NCBI RefSeq assembly: GCF_004345245.1
Contig: NZ_SLUQ01000006.1
Span: 456,691-520,690 of the forward strand
Source: Rhizobium sp. BK251
GTDB lineage: Bacteria; Pseudomonadota; Alphaproteobacteria; Rhizobiales; Rhizobiaceae
Direction: 5' to 3'
Length of the DNA: 64,000 nucleotides
The notes beneath the pieces were generated by a model that saw only the letters and a program-made list of their open reading frames with translations, had not been told where the DNA came from and searched no databases. Each line of letters opens with the position of its first letter. The stretch's first letter is position 1. Shown here piece after piece: positions 1 to 7,418 of this stretch. Both the position numbers and the translations under genes were made by a program.

Positions 1-984
1 CAGCTTCGGCTGCTGACCGTCGAGCATGCGAACCGCGACGCGAAACAGCGTCTGAGCGGTCCAGTGCGGCAGGAGTGCGTGGCCCTCGAAGCGGTACTTG
101 TCGGGATTGGCCTTCCAGTAACCGAGCGCGTCGCCGGTCAGCGAACCGGTAATCAAGGGTGCGGGCCGGCCCGCCTGCGCGAAGGCTTCGGCAACTACGT
201 GGCTCTCGCTGCCGGTCGTCCATACGGCGTCGATCGGCGCCGGATTGGTGGCAATCGCCTGCAGAACGACGGTCTTGGTCACGTTGGCCGTCCAGTTGCC
301 GTTGACCGAGCGGGCGACCTTCAACTGCTTGTCTTCGGCGAGAGCCTTGTCCGCCCCCTGGCGCTCTTGCGCGACGATCGGATGACCGGCAATGCCTTCG
401 ACCATCAGCACGTTGCCGCCACTCGGCAGAGACGTATTGATGGCGCTCATCATGTCGTAGCCCCATCTTGCATAGTTGGAATCGACATTGATAGCGTTGG
501 GGCTGGTGACGGAGCCTGCGGCGGTGACAAACGGAATCTTCGCCTGCGCAGCCGCGTCTACCGCATCGTCGAGGGCCGTCGCCGATCCCGGGATAGAGGT
601 GATGATGGAGCAGCCCTTGTCGATGAAGGCGCGGATCTGGTTGATCTGCTGGCTCACATCATTGTTGGAATCCGAGACCTCGAAGCTCGAAACGCTGCCG
701 TCGGCAATCAGCCCGTCGACCAGGCGCTTCAACTCCTTGGTCACGGTCACACGCCACGGATTGCCCTGATAGGATTCAGAATGGCACCACCTCCAAGGCT
801 TGACGGGCGGCGTCCAGCTGCCCCATGCCGACGGACCGACCTTCTGCGGCGCGCCGTCATATTGTGCCTTGAGAAGATCGGGCAGTCCGGCCACCACATT
901 GGCGACGTCGTCCTGCGCCATTGCCGGCACGCCTGACACGAACAGGCTGGCACTCGCCAGCAAACTGCAAATGCTCTTCCTCAT
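1..984 (-). CDS. Sugar-type ABC transporter substrate-binding protein (3' end beyond window)
   Basis: Periplasmic binding protein of the ribose/LacI-like type that would capture a small solute for an ABC importer. The frame is open for 328 codons from ATG at 984 down to base 1, so the C-terminus lies outside the window. Residues 1-23 form a Sec signal peptide with a hydrophobic core and an AMA-QDD cleavage site. The mature part contains the alternating Rossmann segments expected of type 1 periplasmic binding folds, for example an INQIRAFIDKGCSIITS stretch and a VDSNYARWGYDM stretch. A strong GGAGGAG Shine-Dalgarno sequence sits 5 bases before the start. It is the fourth gene of a leftward operon behind the dehydratase, CoA-transferase and signal-less binding-like genes; permease and ATPase genes probably follow to the left. 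Ligand unknown. Confidence 0.85.
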   Translation of the reverse strand, partial: MRKSICSLLASASLFVSGVPAMAQDDVANVVAGLPDLLKAQYDGAPQKVGPSAWGSWTPPVKPWRWCHSESYQGNPWRVTVTKELKRLVDGLIADGSVSSFEVSDSNNDVSQQINQIRAFIDKGCSIITSIPGSATALDDAVDAAAQAKIPFVTAAGSVTSPNAINVDSNYARWGYDMMSAINTSLPSGGNVLMVEGIAGHPIVAQERQGADKALAEDKQLKVARSVNGNWTANVTKTVVLQAIATNPAPIDAVWTTGSESHVVAEAFAQAGRPAPLITGSLTGDALGYWKANPDKYRFEGHALLPHWTAQTLFRVAVRMLDGQQPKL

Positions 985-1031
985 GTAACTCCTCCTCCAA
1001 TGGCGCATAGGTCCTTCCTGCGCCGTCTTCC

Positions 1032-2165
1032 TCAAAAGCTGTCTGCAAAAAGCCTGTTCAGGTCTGCCACGATCGCGGCCGCTGCGTGCCTGCCTCTCAG
1101 GCCTTCGTTCAGTCGATCCGATGCCTGCTGCTGGAAGCGCATGTAGCCATCGTGCCGGGGACGGACCCAGGCGGCTTCGAGCGTCGCGCGAGTGCCGCGG
1201 TAAAAATTCGAGGTGGCCGCATTGACTGAGTCGTCTTCCCACGCGGCCGCATGTCCCGGCTGGCCGCCGGAGGCCGCATAGATGCCGCGCTGGACGGGCG
1301 CGCTTGCGACCCAATAGGCAAAGTCGATTGCCTCTTTGGCATGGCGGGTAAAGGCCGACACAGCGATGCCCGTGCCGCCAAGCGCAGAGCCGGTGGGACC
1401 GAGGCTGCCTGCCGCAGGTATATCGGCGAACTTGATCAGGCGCTCGCGAAAGCCCGGCATCGCATAGTTGACGTAGCCATAGATCAATGGCGCACAGGCA
1501 ACCGTGCTGCCCGGCCTCGCCATCCTTTCAAGAACGGCAATCGGATCCATCTCGAAGCATTGCGGATCGACGAGGTCGGCTATCTCGCGCATCATCTCGA
1601 CGGTCTCGACGCCAATCGTAGGATCGATCAGATCGCCCGGCCCTTCCGTCTGGCATGCGTGTCCCCGATTGGCCGACAGCGTATAGAAGGTCATCAGGGA
1701 ATGCGGCGGCCGCAACGGCAGAAGAACCCGGCCGTCGCGGGCAAGTTCGATGACTTCGCGCCAGCTTGAAACCGGTTGCGGCAGGAGATCCGGGCGCAAG
1801 GCCTGGACCTGCGTTGCGGCGTCGATCGGGAAAGCCCATTGGCGCGATTGCCAATGGTAGCTCAGGTAGGATGCGCCAACGCTACCGGCTTCAAGTGCTC
1901 TCCGATCGTCTTCGCGACCGGCAACATCGAGTGGCAGCAAGCATCCTTCCTGGGTTATCTGGCCGACATGGGGGTGGTCGATCACGATGAGGTCGTAGAG
2001 GCGCGCAAGCTCTTCGACCGGCAAAGTCTCGAAATCCTGCAGCGACCGCTTTTCCCAACTAATCTCTACGCCACTCTGCTCGTTGAAAACCCGCGAGCAG
2101 GCAACCATCGGGTCATAGCCGCGCGGGTGGCTCCAGGTCATCCCCTTCAGCAGCACCTTGCTCAT
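1032..2165 (-). CDS. Extracellular solute-binding-like protein lacking a signal peptide
   Basis: A 377-residue protein resembling family 1 extracellular solute-binding proteins of carbohydrate ABC transporters, with a TWSHPRGYDPM start region, a central LYDLIVIDHPHVG segment and a C-terminal helix-rich lobe. It begins directly with mature-type sequence: there is no hydrophobic N-terminal segment, so as written it should stay in the cytoplasm. The start codon overlaps the stop of the CoA-transferase gene by 4 bases (ATGA type), which argues that the start is right and that both are translationally coupled. Because it sits in an acyl-CoA enzyme operon, it may have been recruited to bind a ligand or intermediate inside the cell rather than to serve transport. 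Function not established. Confidence 0.75.
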   Translation of the reverse strand: MSKVLLKGMTWSHPRGYDPMVACSRVFNEQSGVEISWEKRSLQDFETLPVEELARLYDLIVIDHPHVGQITQEGCLLPLDVAGREDDRRALEAGSVGASYLSYHWQSRQWAFPIDAATQVQALRPDLLPQPVSSWREVIELARDGRVLLPLRPPHSLMTFYTLSANRGHACQTEGPGDLIDPTIGVETVEMMREIADLVDPQCFEMDPIAVLERMARPGSTVACAPLIYGYVNYAMPGFRERLIKFADIPAAGSLGPTGSALGGTGIAVSAFTRHAKEAIDFAYWVASAPVQRGIYAASGGQPGHAAAWEDDSVNAATSNFYRGTRATLEAAWVRPRHDGYMRFQQQASDRLNEGLRGRHAAAAIVADLNRLFADSF

Positions 2166-3322
2166 AGGCCGAACTCCTGGCGGATGGCCTCGCTGTGTTC
2201 CCCGATGCGCGGAGCGGCGCGGTCGAAGCTCGGCCGCACACCATCAACTCGAAGCGGTGAGCGCGTCGTCAGGATGGAGACATCGTCTTCACGCGTTACT
2301 GTCTGGAGCATGTCGAGCGACTTGAACCCGTCGCTGTCCATCAGCTCGTTCCAGTTCAGGACCTTCGCGCACCAGATGTCGGCCGGCTCGAGGACGGCAA
2401 GCCATTCATCGATCGTCTTCAATGCGATACGCTGGGCAATCAGCTCCTTGATGCGGTCACGTTCCAGAAACCAGCTGGAGGGATCATCGCGATAGGGCGC
2501 GAGTTCCGGCATATCGAGAAGATCGGCGAGCTTCGGGATCGGGGTCATGGCGATCGCGAGATAGCCGTCCTGCGCCGCGTAGACGCCGTAGGGAGCAGCA
2601 AGGTAGGCATGGGCGCTGCGGAAATTCGAACGCTTCGGCAGCCGTCTGCCGTCGTTCAGATGCGTGGTCAGCACCTCGAACTGGAAATCGATCAGTGCCT
2701 CGAGCAGGCTGGTCTCGACGAGGCTGCCCTTGCCGGTAATTCCACGGCGCACAAGCGCAGCAAGGATGCCCTGGCATGCGGCGGCACCGGCCAGCATGTC
2801 GCCGATCGCCAGTCCGAAGGGCACCGGGCCCTGATTTTCGTCGCCGTTCAACCACATCACGCCGGAGCGCGATTGGGCAAGCAAGTCCTGGCCGGGTCGC
2901 TTGACCCATGGACCCTCGTCGCCATAGCCGCTGATCGATGCATAGACGAGGCGCGGATTGAGCTCTTTCACAGCCTCATAGTGAAGACCGAGCCGCTCGA
3001 TGACGCCGGGCCGGAAGTTCTGAATGAGCACATCAGCCTTCAGCAGCAGCGCCCGCAAAGCCTTGACGTCAGCCTCGTTCTTGAGATCGATCGCGAGACT
3101 TTCCTTTGCACGGTTGATCGCATGGAAAATCGTCGAATCCCCGCCGATCTCGGTGTCGCTGAGATAGAGACGGCGTGAGAGATCGCCGCCGTCCGGACGC
3201 TCGATCTTGATCACGCGCGCGCCGAGATCCATCAGACGCAGGGAACAATAGGGACCGGAGAGAAACTGGCTCATGTCGACAACGACAAGGCCGCTCAAGG
3301 GAAGATCGCCAGCATGCGTCAT
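2162..3322 (-). CDS. Type III (CaiB/BaiF family) CoA-transferase
   Basis: Transfers CoA between carboxylic acids, forming the CoA ester of the operon's substrate. The family opening LSGLVVVDMSQFLSGPYCS, the NFRPGVIERLGL motif and a GDMLAGAAA segment that should carry the catalytic aspartate are all present; 386 residues fits the family. I chose ATG 3322, five bases after the dehydratase stop. A longer frame to 3394 would run into the dehydratase gene and adds residues unlike the family N-terminus. Coupled downstream to the signal-less binding-like protein. With the MaoC dehydratase it suggests activation then hydration or dehydration of a hydroxy or unsaturated acid. Substrate unknown. Confidence 0.88.
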   Translation of the reverse strand: MTHAGDLPLSGLVVVDMSQFLSGPYCSLRLMDLGARVIKIERPDGGDLSRRLYLSDTEIGGDSTIFHAINRAKESLAIDLKNEADVKALRALLLKADVLIQNFRPGVIERLGLHYEAVKELNPRLVYASISGYGDEGPWVKRPGQDLLAQSRSGVMWLNGDENQGPVPFGLAIGDMLAGAAACQGILAALVRRGITGKGSLVETSLLEALIDFQFEVLTTHLNDGRRLPKRSNFRSAHAYLAAPYGVYAAQDGYLAIAMTPIPKLADLLDMPELAPYRDDPSSWFLERDRIKELIAQRIALKTIDEWLAVLEPADIWCAKVLNWNELMDSDGFKSLDMLQTVTREDDVSILTTRSPLRVDGVRPSFDRAAPRIGEHSEAIRQEFGL

Positions 3323-3327
3323 CGCGA

Positions 3328-3879
3328 CTACTTTTCCGTCTTGCCGACAAAGTCGGCTGGATTCTTGTATTTGACCGTTTGAAGGTGCTCGCAATAGAGC
3401 ACCAGCTCTCCCTCGCCCTTGAAGACCTCGTAGCTCGCGCGGATGAGGCCGAGCTCCTTGTATCGCGGCCTTTTGTCGAGGTTGGTCCGGACTGTGTAGA
3501 TGGTATCTCCGATGAAGACTGGCTTGATGAAGCGCAGCTTGTCATAGCCGTAGGAAAAGGCGTTGACGCAATTCGTCGCAACGAGGCCAAGCCCGGCGGA
3601 AAAGACGAACGCGCCGGCAACGAGACGCCTGCCGAAAATTCCCTCCCGCTCCGCAAACATCTGATCCTGCACATAGGGATGGATGTCCGTCACCAGCGTA
3701 TTGAAGAGATGGCTGTCGCTCTCGCCAAGCGTCCGGCGCAATGAACGGATCTTCTGGCCGACAGGCCAATCCTCATAGAACCAGTTTTCCGCATTCCACA
3801 CCGGCAGTTCGGCATGCGCCGCCGGCATGTCGGACGGATAGGTCGAGGAAGTCCCGACCGTCGACGGATGCTGCTGCAT
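3328..3879 (-). CDS. MaoC-family hydratase/dehydratase
   Basis: Hot-dog-fold enzyme that adds or removes water on an acyl-CoA. The pattern LFNTLVTDIHPYVQDQ followed by FGRRLVAGAFVFS matches MaoC-type hydratases related to mesaconyl-CoA hydratase. About 183 residues with the ATG at 3879, preceded by GGGAGGAG at good spacing; a start at 3891 would place the codon inside that Shine-Dalgarno. First gene of the leftward operon, facing the lactonase gene across a 124-base intergenic region that carries a perfect inverted repeat (3904-3926). Works presumably on the CoA ester made by the neighbouring CoA-transferase. Confidence 0.85.
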   Translation of the reverse strand: MQQHPSTVGTSSTYPSDMPAAHAELPVWNAENWFYEDWPVGQKIRSLRRTLGESDSHLFNTLVTDIHPYVQDQMFAEREGIFGRRLVAGAFVFSAGLGLVATNCVNAFSYGYDKLRFIKPVFIGDTIYTVRTNLDKRPRYKELGLIRASYEVFKGEGELVLYCEHLQTVKYKNPADFVGKTEK

Positions 3880-3903
3880 CTCTCCTCCCAAGTCATGTTT
3901 TCT

Positions 3904-3926
3904 TATGTGAAGATTATTTTCACATA
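3904..3926. promoter_or_regulatory. Candidate operator: perfect 8-bp inverted repeat
   Basis: TATGTGAA, 7-base AT-rich spacer, TTCACATA. The arms are exact reverse complements. It lies in the divergent promoter between the MaoC operon (start 3879) and the lactonase gene (start 4004), so one regulator could control both. Size and symmetry suit a dimeric GntR or LacI type repressor; no such gene is next to it. Confidence 0.55.
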
Positions 3927-4003
3927 TGGATTATCTTTGCAAGTGACATTGATTGTGCGATCTAGTGCGGGACAATGGCGCGCATTCGAAGCGGGAGGTC
4001 GAG

Positions 4004-5101
4004 GTGAGCGAGACGTATTTTCTCTTCGTGGGGTCGTTGAACAGGCCGGCGCCCTATTTTGCCGCAGCCAATGGGACAGGCTTAACCGTCTTCAGGTTCG
4101 ACGCCGAAACCCTGGAAGCGAAAAGACTGGCCGAGGCACAGGATATAGAAAACCCTACGTTTTTCTCCGTCAGCGCCGATGGCAGTGCCGTCTACGCCAA
4201 TTCCGAGGTCTTCGGCTGGAAGGAGGGTCTCGTCAGTGCCTTTTCCTTCGACAAGGCGACGCACGCCCTCGACTATATCAACATGCAGCCCGCGCTCGGG
4301 AGCATCACGGCACAGAACCTTATCACGCGGGACCGCCGCCATCTGCTGGTTGTCAACTATTCGATGGGTGACGGTGGACCGGATCAATCGCTGGTGATCT
4401 ATCCTTTCACCGACAAAATGGGCCTTGAACCGCCGATCGCCTCGGTTCGACAGGTCGGCGCAGGGCCGAACCACGAGCGGCAAGAACGCAGCCACGCCCA
4501 CAGCATCATCGAAATTGGAGACAACGTCTTTGTCGTTGCCGATCTCGGCTGCGACACGCTGACGTCATATCGCCTCACCGAGGACAGCAAGCTGCTTCGC
4601 CTATACGAAACAAGATGCGCGCCGGGCGCTGGCCCACGCCATATGGCCCTTCATCCGCGCGGACATTTCCTCTTCGTGCTGAACGAACTCAATTCGACCT
4701 GCGCGAGCTTCTCCGTGGATCGCGAATCGGGCCGCCTTTCACCGATCAACGTCGTACAGGCGGTCCCCGACGCGGATCTCGGCGGCAACCATTGTGCCGA
4801 TATCCAGATTTCCGCGGATGGCCGCTTCCTCTATGGCTCGAATCGCGGCCATGACAGCATCGCCGTCTTTTCCGTTTCGCCGGACACGGGCGAGCTGGCA
4901 CCGGCCGGCATCTTTCCATGTGGAGGCAAGACGCCACGCAATCTTGCGATTTCTCCCTCCGGCCGACATGTCTTCTGCGCCAACCAGGATTCCGACAGGA
5001 TCACGATTTTCGAAAGGGATGCCGTCACCGGCGGCTTGAGGGACACCGGCAGGTGCATCGAGACGGGAACGCCGATGTGCATCAAGATCGCAGAGGCTTG
5101 A
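4004..5101 (+). CDS. Lactonase / 6-phosphogluconolactonase-like beta-propeller
   Basis: Predicted seven-bladed beta-propeller lactonase (PF10282 type), 365 residues, cytoplasmic. Blade-type repeats recur, such as HPRGHFLFVLNELN, ISADGRFLYGSNRGHDSI and ISPSGRHVFCANQDSD. The start is taken as GTG 4004 after GGGAGGTCGAG; the upstream in-frame codons read into the promoter. In this setting it may open a sugar lactone or a lactone product of the hydroxyacid dehydrogenase downstream (start 5216), with which it is co-directional. The family also contains muconate-cyclase-like members, so the exact substrate is open. Divergent from the CoA-transferase operon and probably co-regulated with it. Confidence 0.82.
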   Translation: MSETYFLFVGSLNRPAPYFAAANGTGLTVFRFDAETLEAKRLAEAQDIENPTFFSVSADGSAVYANSEVFGWKEGLVSAFSFDKATHALDYINMQPALGSITAQNLITRDRRHLLVVNYSMGDGGPDQSLVIYPFTDKMGLEPPIASVRQVGAGPNHERQERSHAHSIIEIGDNVFVVADLGCDTLTSYRLTEDSKLLRLYETRCAPGAGPRHMALHPRGHFLFVLNELNSTCASFSVDRESGRLSPINVVQAVPDADLGGNHCADIQISADGRFLYGSNRGHDSIAVFSVSPDTGELAPAGIFPCGGKTPRNLAISPSGRHVFCANQDSDRITIFERDAVTGGLRDTGRCIETGTPMCIKIAEA

Positions 5102-5165
5102 GATCCAAGGCCTGCATAGCGAATGAATATTCTGCAATGCCATACTGCTGCATCCATCCTCGATC

Positions 5166-5202
5166 GATGTTACGAAGCCTGACGATCGAATGATGTAACG
5201 AA
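5166..5202 (+). promoter_or_regulatory. Direct repeat upstream of hydroxyacid dehydrogenase gene
   Basis: GATGTTACGAA at 5166-5176 is repeated as GATGTAACGAA at 5192-5202, 26 bases apart, each preceded by CGATCGA. It lies just upstream of the ATG at 5216. It may be a regulator site or a tandem duplication; no function is shown. Confidence 0.3.
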
Positions 5203-5215
5203 ACCGGACGTGACC

Positions 5216-6361
5216 ATGCGCCTTTCCGACTGCCACAGTTTTCATGACTTTCGCCGCCTTGCAAAACGCCGCCTTCCCGGGCCTATTTTCAACTATATCG
5301 ACGGCGCGGCCGACGACGAAGTCACGTACCGGCGCAACACGGCTTGCTTCGAGAGCTGCGATCTCTTGCCGAGTGTCCTGCGGGGTGTGAGTGACGTCGA
5401 CCTGTCTGTCACCGTCATGGGCCAGAAGCTGTCCATGCCCGTCTACTGCTCCCCGACCGCCTTGCAGCGGCTCTTCCACCACGATGGCGAGCGCGCCGTC
5501 GCCGGAGCCGCAGGCAAGTTTGGTACGATGTTCGGCGTTTCTTCGCTCGGCACGGTCAGTCTTGAAGAAGCGCGTAGCATCAGCGGCGCGCCGCAGGTCT
5601 ATCAGTTTTATTTTCACAAGGATCGCGGCCTTAACCGGGAAATGATGGCGAGAGCCAAGCAGGCCGGTGTCGAGGTGATGATGCTCACTGTCGACAGCAT
5701 CACCGGCGGCAACCGGGAACGAGACAAGCGAACCGGCTTTGCCATTCCCTTCCGCCTGAACCTTGCCGGCATGGCGCAGTTCGCCATCAAGCCAGCCTGG
5801 GCCATCAACCACTTCGCTCATGAGAAGTTTCGGCTGCCGCAACTCGACAGCCACGTCGACATGGGCAGCGGAACCATGTCGATCAGCCGCTACTTCACGG
5901 AAATGCTCGATCCCGCGATGAACTGGGACGATGTCGCCGAAATGGTCCAGACCTGGGGAGGCCAGTTTTGCCTCAAGGGGATCATGACGGTGGAGGATGC
6001 AAAGCGGGCCGTCGCCATCGGCTGCACCGGCATTGTTCTGTCGAATCACGGCGGACGCCAGCTCGACGGATCCCGAAGCGGTTTCGATCAACTAGCGGAG
6101 ATTGTCGATGCAGTTGGACACCAGATCGACGTCATGGTCGACGGTGGCATCCAGCGCGGTACCCATGTGCTGAAGGCGCTCTCCCTCGGCGCAAAGGCCG
6201 TCGGCATCGGCCGTTATTACCTGTTTGCACTTGCCGCCGCCGGCCAGGCCGGTGTGGAGCGTGCCCTGCTGCAAATGCGCACGGAAATCGAGCGCGACAT
6301 GAAGCTAATGGGCTGCTCATCGGTCGGTGATCTGTCGGCGGCAAATCTTCGCTTCCGTTGA
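5216..6361 (+). CDS. lldD: FMN-dependent alpha-hydroxyacid dehydrogenase (L-lactate dehydrogenase-like)
   Basis: Oxidises an L-2-hydroxy acid to the 2-oxo acid with FMN, electrons passing to the respiratory chain or oxygen. About 381 residues. Family landmarks are visible: FNYIDGAADDEVTYRRN near the N-terminus, the catalytic segment LSNHGGRQLDGSRS (active-site His and Arg) and the FMN phosphate-binding MVDGGIQRGTHVLKALSLGAKAVGIGR region. ATG 5216 is preferred over GTG 5210 on Shine-Dalgarno spacing. It is the last gene of the rightward lactonase unit and is followed three bases later by a perfect hairpin. The substrate may be lactate or a longer hydroxy acid, so lldD is used in the broad sense. 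Confidence 0.85.
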   Translation: MRLSDCHSFHDFRRLAKRRLPGPIFNYIDGAADDEVTYRRNTACFESCDLLPSVLRGVSDVDLSVTVMGQKLSMPVYCSPTALQRLFHHDGERAVAGAAGKFGTMFGVSSLGTVSLEEARSISGAPQVYQFYFHKDRGLNREMMARAKQAGVEVMMLTVDSITGGNRERDKRTGFAIPFRLNLAGMAQFAIKPAWAINHFAHEKFRLPQLDSHVDMGSGTMSISRYFTEMLDPAMNWDDVAEMVQTWGGQFCLKGIMTVEDAKRAVAIGCTGIVLSNHGGRQLDGSRSGFDQLAEIVDAVGHQIDVMVDGGIQRGTHVLKALSLGAKAVGIGRYYLFALAAAGQAGVERALLQMRTEIERDMKLMGCSSVGDLSAANLRFR

Positions 6362-6363
6362 TT

Positions 6364-6385
6364 GGGGTCTTCGTTGGAAGACCCC
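6364..6385. terminator. Bidirectional terminator hairpin
   Basis: GGGGTCTTC, loop GTTG, GAAGACCCC: a perfect 9-bp stem between the converging hydroxyacid dehydrogenase gene and the SMR gene. There is no strong T-tract. Confidence 0.6.
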
Positions 6386-6393
6386 TGCTCGGT

Positions 6394-6714
6394 TCAGTTC
6401 CCGGAAACCAGCCTTAGCCCGATCACTCCTGCCAGGATGAGGCCGATGCATAGCAGCCTCATCGGTGCCAGACTATCGCCCAGCACCACGATGCCTACGG
6501 TCGCGGTGCCGGCGGCACCGATACCGGTCCAGACGGCATAACCGGTTCCGACCGGCAAGGTTCGCAGTGAGAGGGAAAGAAGAAAGACGCTCGATAGCCC
6601 GGTCGCCACCGTCAACAACGCGGGGATCAGACGCGTAAAACCGTCTGATGACTTCATGCTGAGGGCGAATGCGATCTCGAGAATGCCGGCCAAGCCGAGG
6701 AGTGCCCATGCCAT
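6394..6714 (-). CDS. Small multidrug resistance (SMR) transporter, SugE/Gdx-like
   Basis: Four-helix inner-membrane proton antiporter of about 106 residues. The opening MAWALLGLAGILEIAFA contains the membrane-embedded glutamate essential for the family, and GYAVWTGIGAAGTA plus GIVVLGDS follow the SugE/Gdx pattern (guanidinium or quaternary ammonium export). ATG 6714 fits the family start and has GGAG nine bases upstream; a start at 6729 adds five untypical residues. Single gene in monocistronic setting, with a terminator on its 3' side. Most SMR transporters work as dual-topology dimers and a lone gene is consistent with that. Confidence 0.85.
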   Translation of the reverse strand: MAWALLGLAGILEIAFALSMKSSDGFTRLIPALLTVATGLSSVFLLSLSLRTLPVGTGYAVWTGIGAAGTATVGIVVLGDSLAPMRLLCIGLILAGVIGLRLVSGN

Positions 6715-6853
6715 ATGCCAAGTCTCCATTCTAAGCTCGCCGGGCCTTAGTGGCCATACGAGCTCTGGTGCGAGAGTTTATTGTCGGGCAGACGGAAAGC
6801 AGGCGCTTGCGAACAGGCTCCAGCATGTCGCGCGCGCCCACCTGCGCCGTGCG

Positions 6854-7309
6854 TCAGCCCTTGGCCGCGGCGGCCGGCGTCGTGCGGAACGAAATCCCGA
6901 ACCGATTGAAGGCGTTCATCAGGGCGATCGCATAGGTGAGATCGGCGAGTTCCTTGTCGCTGAATTCAGCCGCGGCGGCGGCATAGTCCGCATCGGGAAC
7001 ACCAGTTTCGGAAACACGTGTCACGGTTTCGGCCCAGGCGAGGGCAGCGCGTTCGCGGGCGCTGAAGACGTCGCGCGCGTCATACCACACGGGTACCAGC
7101 ACGAGCTTGTCCACCGCGAGGCCGGACTTGAGCAGATCGCGTGAATGCATGTCGATGCAGAAAGCGCAGCCGTTGATCTGCGAAACCCTCAGATAGACAA
7201 GGTCTACCAGTTCCTTCGACAGACCACTTTTTTGAAGTGTGACGTAGACACCGCCGAAAGCCTTGAAACCTTCGGGGGAGGCCTTTGCGTAGTCGATGCG
7301 ATTGATCAT
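6854..7309 (-). CDS. Carboxymuconolactone decarboxylase / AhpD-like protein
   Basis: 151-residue AhpD-fold protein. The redox-active CAFCIDMHSRD motif (CxxC followed by His) marks the alkylhydroperoxidase branch, with ARERAALAWAETVTRVSE as the conserved second half. Likely protects against peroxides or reactive electrophiles. The MocR-type regulator lies immediately upstream on the same strand (stop at 7419), leaving 109 bases that hold an elaborate nested inverted repeat (7354-7398). Such AhpD-like genes are commonly neighbours and targets of MocR regulators, so control by the 7419-8837 product is a reasonable inference. Confidence 0.85.
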   Translation of the reverse strand: MINRIDYAKASPEGFKAFGGVYVTLQKSGLSKELVDLVYLRVSQINGCAFCIDMHSRDLLKSGLAVDKLVLVPVWYDARDVFSARERAALAWAETVTRVSETGVPDADYAAAAAEFSDKELADLTYAIALMNAFNRFGISFRTTPAAAAKG

Positions 7310-7353
7310 GGCGATTTCCTTTCACGAATGAAGGCCATGATCGTCACGCATCT

Positions 7354-7398
7354 TGGTCTACTTAAGAAGAGCCATGAATGCTCTTCGGCACTAGACCA
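7354..7398. promoter_or_regulatory. Nested inverted repeat upstream of AhpD-like gene, candidate MocR operator
   Basis: TGGTCTA (7354-7360) and TAGACCA (7392-7398) enclose GAAGAGC (7366-7372) and GCTCTTC (7380-7386). Both pairs are exact and share one centre at 7376, with equal 5-base gaps. The outer half-site reappears as TCATGGTCTAG at 8834-8844 over the regulator's own start. It may act as operator, as terminator of the upstream regulator transcript, or both. Confidence 0.55.
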
Positions 7399-7418
7399 TG
7401 ATCCCTCTCGTTTCCCCC

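Noticed and set aside
64..936. Long plus-strand open frame over the first binding-protein gene
   Set aside because: It is antisense to a minus-strand frame that has a signal peptide, a strong Shine-Dalgarno and a recognisable fold; the plus-strand product has no family features.
4739..6091. 450-codon minus-strand frame
   Set aside because: Antisense shadow of the hydroxyacid dehydrogenase and lactonase genes, caused by high-GC codon bias; no ribosome-binding site or domain.
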